NCBI RefSeq assembly: GCF_000317695.1
Contig: NC_019771.1
Span: 2,298,001 to 2,362,000, forward strand
Direction: 5' to 3'
DNA length: 64,000 bases
DNA from: Anabaena cylindrica PCC 7122
GTDB taxonomy: Bacteria > Cyanobacteriota > Cyanobacteriia > Cyanobacteriales > Nostocaceae
This document shows, one piece after another, positions 61,181 to 64,000 of this stretch. The stretch's first letter is position 1. Every line of letters starts with the position of its first letter. The position numbers and the translations under genes were made by a program. The notes below the pieces were generated by a model that saw only the letters and a program-made list of their open reading frames with translations, did no database searches and was not told the DNA's origin.

Positions 61181-61609
61181 ATGCATCATGCTTCTATTCG
61201 GACTGCGAATATTCATTTAGCGATCGCTTTTTATGAGCAGTTAGGATTTACAGTTGGCGATCGCTTCACTACAGGTTATACTCTAGCTTGTTGGCTGGAA
61301 GGATTGGATAGCCGTATTGAATTAATCCAAATTCCCCAGCCTAAACCAGCCCCTGATGCTTTTGCAGATGAGCATTATGTGGGCTATTATCATCTTTCCT
61401 TTGATCTAACTGAGATTGCACCAGATTTACACAGTTGGTTGGAAAGTTTAAAATTACGAATAGCTATGGTAAGTGAGTTGCAACCCCTGCAAATCCTGTT
61501 AGAACCAACTCAACAGCAAATAGGCGATCGCATTTTAGAAGTCGCTTTCATCGCTGATGCTGATGGCTTACCTTTAGAGTTTATTCGGTTTTTGGACAAA
61601 CTTGGTTAG
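61181..61609 (+). CDS. VOC-superfamily (glyoxalase/dioxygenase-fold) protein
   Basis: 142 residues. MHHASIRTANIHLAIAFYEQ begins one beta-alpha-beta-beta-beta unit (LGFTVGDRFTTGYTLACWLE, SRIELIQIPQ), and YYHLSFDLTEIAPDLHSWLE begins the second, ending VAFIADADGLPLEFIRFLD. His2/His3, Glu52 and Glu135 are possible metal ligands. Reaction unknown. Two HIP1 sites lie within the gene. Confidence 0.85.
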   Translation: MHHASIRTANIHLAIAFYEQLGFTVGDRFTTGYTLACWLEGLDSRIELIQIPQPKPAPDAFADEHYVGYYHLSFDLTEIAPDLHSWLESLKLRIAMVSELQPLQILLEPTQQQIGDRILEVAFIADADGLPLEFIRFLDKLG

Positions 61610-61812
61610 TCTGGTAATGGGTAACTGGTAATGGATAACAGGTAATGGGAATATTTTTCCTTACTCCTGATAGCGCAGCTTGTCCTATGACTCCTATGTC
61701 GTCACGCAAGCTATCGCCATAATCTTTGTTCTGAAAATTTTCCAGAAAGATTAAACGAAAGATGTATAGGTAAAAAGAATGTAGTCTTATTTACTTATGG
61801 CTAAATAAATAT

Positions 61813-64000
61813 ATGTTTGTGATTTCTGGATTTTATCGTTATCGTATTCCCTTAATACTGTTCATTTTATCGCTAATTGCCACATTTTCTTTGAAACATA
61901 CTGTTTCAGATAGCCAAAAATTAGTGAGTGCCACCTGGGAACATTCTCAGCAAATATTCGTAGACACAAAAACAAATAATCTGACATTGACAAAAAATGT
62001 CATGCAGACTGTGCTAGAAAATGGTTTAACGGTATTGACTAAAGAAGTACATAATGCACCAGTTGTAACTGTGCAGATGTGGTATAAAGTTGGCTCAGTT
62101 AATGATGCACCGGGAATGAATGGTATTGCTCACCAGTTAGAGCATATGATGTTTAAAGGCACAAAAACCCGTCCTCTGCAATTTGGACAGTTGTTTAGCG
62201 CTTTGGGTAGTGATTCCAATGCTTTTACCAGTTACGAACAAACTGCATATTACAATACAGCCGAAAGTGATAAACTCCAAGCGCTGCTAGAACTGGAAGC
62301 AGACAGGATGCAAAATTTGCTTATTGATAACCAGCAACTAATTAGTGAAAAGCGGGTAGTAATTTCTGAGTTGCAAGGTTATGAAAATAGTCCAAAATAC
62401 CGTCTCAAGCGTGCTGTCATGAAGTCGGTGTTTCCTAATCATGCTTATGGTTTAGCTACGGGTGGGACTAAAGCTGATGTAGAAAAATTAACGGTTGAGC
62501 AACTGCGAGAATACTATCAGCAATTTTATAATCCTGATACTGCTATACTGGTAATAGTCGGAGATTTCCCAACTGCACCAACCCTAGAAGTAGTAAAAAG
62601 TATTTTTGGCAAAATTCCCCAAAGTCAAAAATCTCCCCAAATCACCAAATCTCCGACTCCCCAAATTTCTGCCTCTCCAATTTGGTTAAAAGAACCAGGT
62701 GTTGAGAAGCTTTTACAAGTAATTTATCCACTTCCAGATTTAAATCACCCAGATGTGCCAGTTTTAGGGGTAATGGATTATGTTTTAACATCGGGAAAAA
62801 ATTCTTATTTATATGAAGTTTTAGTTAAATCAGGTTTAGCTATTGATGTTTCGGCTCATGTTGCTAGTTTGCGGCAGTCGGGATGGTATGATTTGGTAGT
62901 GACTGCGGCACCAAATCAGGATTTACAAAAAATTAATGCGATTTTAAAGAGTTCGCTAGAGAAACTGGTAAAAACTGGCGTAACATCAGAGCAGGTTGAA
63001 CGGGCAAAAACTCAATTAGTAGCTTCTGTGATTTTGAATGGTCGTGATATCAATAGCCAAGCTATGCAGTTTGCTAATGATCAGCTAGTTGGTGGTGATT
63101 ATTGCTATACAGAACGGTATTTAGAAAATGTCCGCCAGGTAAAGCCGAATGATATTATATCTGTAATCAATAAATATCTCAAACCAGAAGCGCAGGTAGT
63201 TGGTTTTTTTGAACCGAGCCAAAAAGATGTGAATAGGGATACTCAATCATCCTCAACAGCAACTTCAGAAAATTTTTCTGCGGGGGTTTCTGTAGCTGCA
63301 TCTGAGGTGATGAAATATCTACCAAGTACGATCGCTGTTACTAATAATTCAAACCGAAATTTACCACAAAAGGTGACATTGACCAATGGTTTGCGGGTGT
63401 TACTCTTACCTGATCAAAGTAGTCCAACAGTGAGTTTGAGTGGTTATATCAAAGCTGGTAAGGAATTTGATGCAGATGATAAAGCGGGATTAGCTTCTTT
63501 GGTGGCAGATAATTTGATGAATGGGACTACAACCAAGGATACACTGACTATTGCTAAAACTTTAGAGGTACGGGGTGCGAGTTTGAATTTTACAGCGCAG
63601 CGTGAGGGTGTGCGGATTCAGGGTAAGAGTTTAAGGGAAGATTTGCCTGTTTTGCTGGAGACGATGACGGATGTTGTCAAAAATAGTACTTTTCCTGTCA
63701 ACGAGTTAGAGCTAAGTCGTCAACAAGCTTTAAATGGTTTAAATGCAGATTTGAATGATGCTGACGAGGTTGCTAATAGGAAATTAATTCAATCTATTTA
63801 TCCGTATAATCATCCTTTGCATAATTTTCCGACACAAGAAAGTATACAAAATATTAATAGAGGTGATGTGATTGCTTTTAAGCAAAAACATTATCGTCCA
63901 GATACTACAGTATTAACATTGGTGGGTGATTTTGATTTTGAGAAAGTGCGATCGCTTTTAGAAACTCAAATGGGTGATTGGCAAGTTAAAGGAAAACCAC
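61813..64000 (+). CDS. M16-family zinc protease (3' end outside window)
   Basis: 729 codons are open from ATG 61813 to the window end. Residues 10-28 form a signal/anchor helix. The first catalytic lobe has the inverted zinc motif HQLEH (His107, Glu110, His111) in GMNGIAHQLEHMMFKGT. EKRVVISELQGYE provides the downstream Glu, and NPDTAILVIVGDF links to the C lobe. A second M16 unit starts around residue 520 (LTNGLRVLLLPD), where the HxxEH region reads GLASLVADNLM and is inactive, as usual. Such proteins resemble mitochondrial processing peptidase and degrade exported peptides. Confidence 0.92.
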   Translation, partial: MFVISGFYRYRIPLILFILSLIATFSLKHTVSDSQKLVSATWEHSQQIFVDTKTNNLTLTKNVMQTVLENGLTVLTKEVHNAPVVTVQMWYKVGSVNDAPGMNGIAHQLEHMMFKGTKTRPLQFGQLFSALGSDSNAFTSYEQTAYYNTAESDKLQALLELEADRMQNLLIDNQQLISEKRVVISELQGYENSPKYRLKRAVMKSVFPNHAYGLATGGTKADVEKLTVEQLREYYQQFYNPDTAILVIVGDFPTAPTLEVVKSIFGKIPQSQKSPQITKSPTPQISASPIWLKEPGVEKLLQVIYPLPDLNHPDVPVLGVMDYVLTSGKNSYLYEVLVKSGLAIDVSAHVASLRQSGWYDLVVTAAPNQDLQKINAILKSSLEKLVKTGVTSEQVERAKTQLVASVILNGRDINSQAMQFANDQLVGGDYCYTERYLENVRQVKPNDIISVINKYLKPEAQVVGFFEPSQKDVNRDTQSSSTATSENFSAGVSVAASEVMKYLPSTIAVTNNSNRNLPQKVTLTNGLRVLLLPDQSSPTVSLSGYIKAGKEFDADDKAGLASLVADNLMNGTTTKDTLTIAKTLEVRGASLNFTAQREGVRIQGKSLREDLPVLLETMTDVVKNSTFPVNELELSRQQALNGLNADLNDADEVANRKLIQSIYPYNHPLHNFPTQESIQNINRGDVIAFKQKHYRPDTTVLTLVGDFDFEKVRSLLETQMGDWQVKGKP

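Noticed and set aside
1..64000. Possible tRNA, rRNA, tmRNA or RNase P genes
   Set aside because: I looked in the larger gaps (3.2-3.6, 8.4-8.8, 14.4-14.8, 16.0-16.7, 29.4-29.6, 42.5-42.9, 49.9-50.2, 50.8-51.2 kb) and saw no convincing cloverleaf or conserved RNA; a covariance-model scan would decide.

Overview
The window is chromosomal DNA of a filamentous, probably heterocyst-forming (Nostocales-type) cyanobacterium. The evidence is a complete phycoerythrocyanin operon (pecB-A-C-E-F), psbY, a demethylphylloquinone-reductase-type NDH-2, a CRR6-like NDH-1 assembly factor, many HIP1 octamers (GCGATCGC), several tracts of 7-bp short tandemly repeated repeats (STRRs) and families of short dispersed palindromes. 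No rRNA, tRNA or CRISPR array was seen. No heterocyst-specific gene is present, so the order-level placement is inference.

Layout. 0-3.2 kb: end of a GGDEF protein, then a large NACHT/pentapeptide-repeat STAND NTPase. 3.5-7.9 kb: HAD hydrolase, ndbB, GNAT, and a divergent HxlR regulator/quinone-reductase pair. 8-16.7 kb: ChaB, a PLD-HhH lipoprotein, cysteine desulfurase, PsiE, TPR, an SPFH protein and two repeat-rich gaps. 16.7-18 kb: a Ctp protease. 18.1-29.4 kb: the most interesting stretch. A membrane sensor kinase with CcaS architecture is followed by an insertion (a PD-(D/E)XK-type nuclease gene and a dead transposase). Then come cpcL, pecF, pecE, pecC, pecA and pecB on the minus strand, and a divergent CcaR-type response regulator. 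A direct repeat resembling the CcaR G-box lies in the pecB promoter. Together these look like a green/red chromatic-acclimation locus in which phycoerythrocyanin and the membrane rod linker CpcL form one transcription unit. 29.6-31.4 kb: ispG and a secreted protein. 31.5-35.4 kb: a three-gene operon ending in a CHAT protease.

35.5-46.7 kb is mostly housekeeping: isochorismatase-like hydrolase, LysM/M23 hydrolase, HtrA protease, DUF760, scpB, ispD, GT9, CRR6-like, a Fur-family regulator, a pseudo-receiver/DUF3685 protein, a phytol-kinase-like protein and an unusual membrane GNAT. 46.9-51.2 kb: a flavoprotein without the usual disulfide, cobD, HU, a BrnT/BrnA toxin-antitoxin pair and a vapC remnant. 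51.2-56.5 kb: pilM-N-O-Q operon. 56.6-64 kb: an orphan solute-binding lipoprotein, folC, psbY, gamma-carbonic-anhydrase-like protein, a conserved cyanobacterial protein, a VOC protein and a truncated M16 peptidase.

Repeats affect gene ends here: STRRs or dispersed palindromes supply the stop codons of cobD, folC and pecF, and create spurious upstream extensions of folC, pecE, pecF and others. I moved several starts downstream for that reason. All functional calls come from reading motifs and recalled family sequences; no database search was run.
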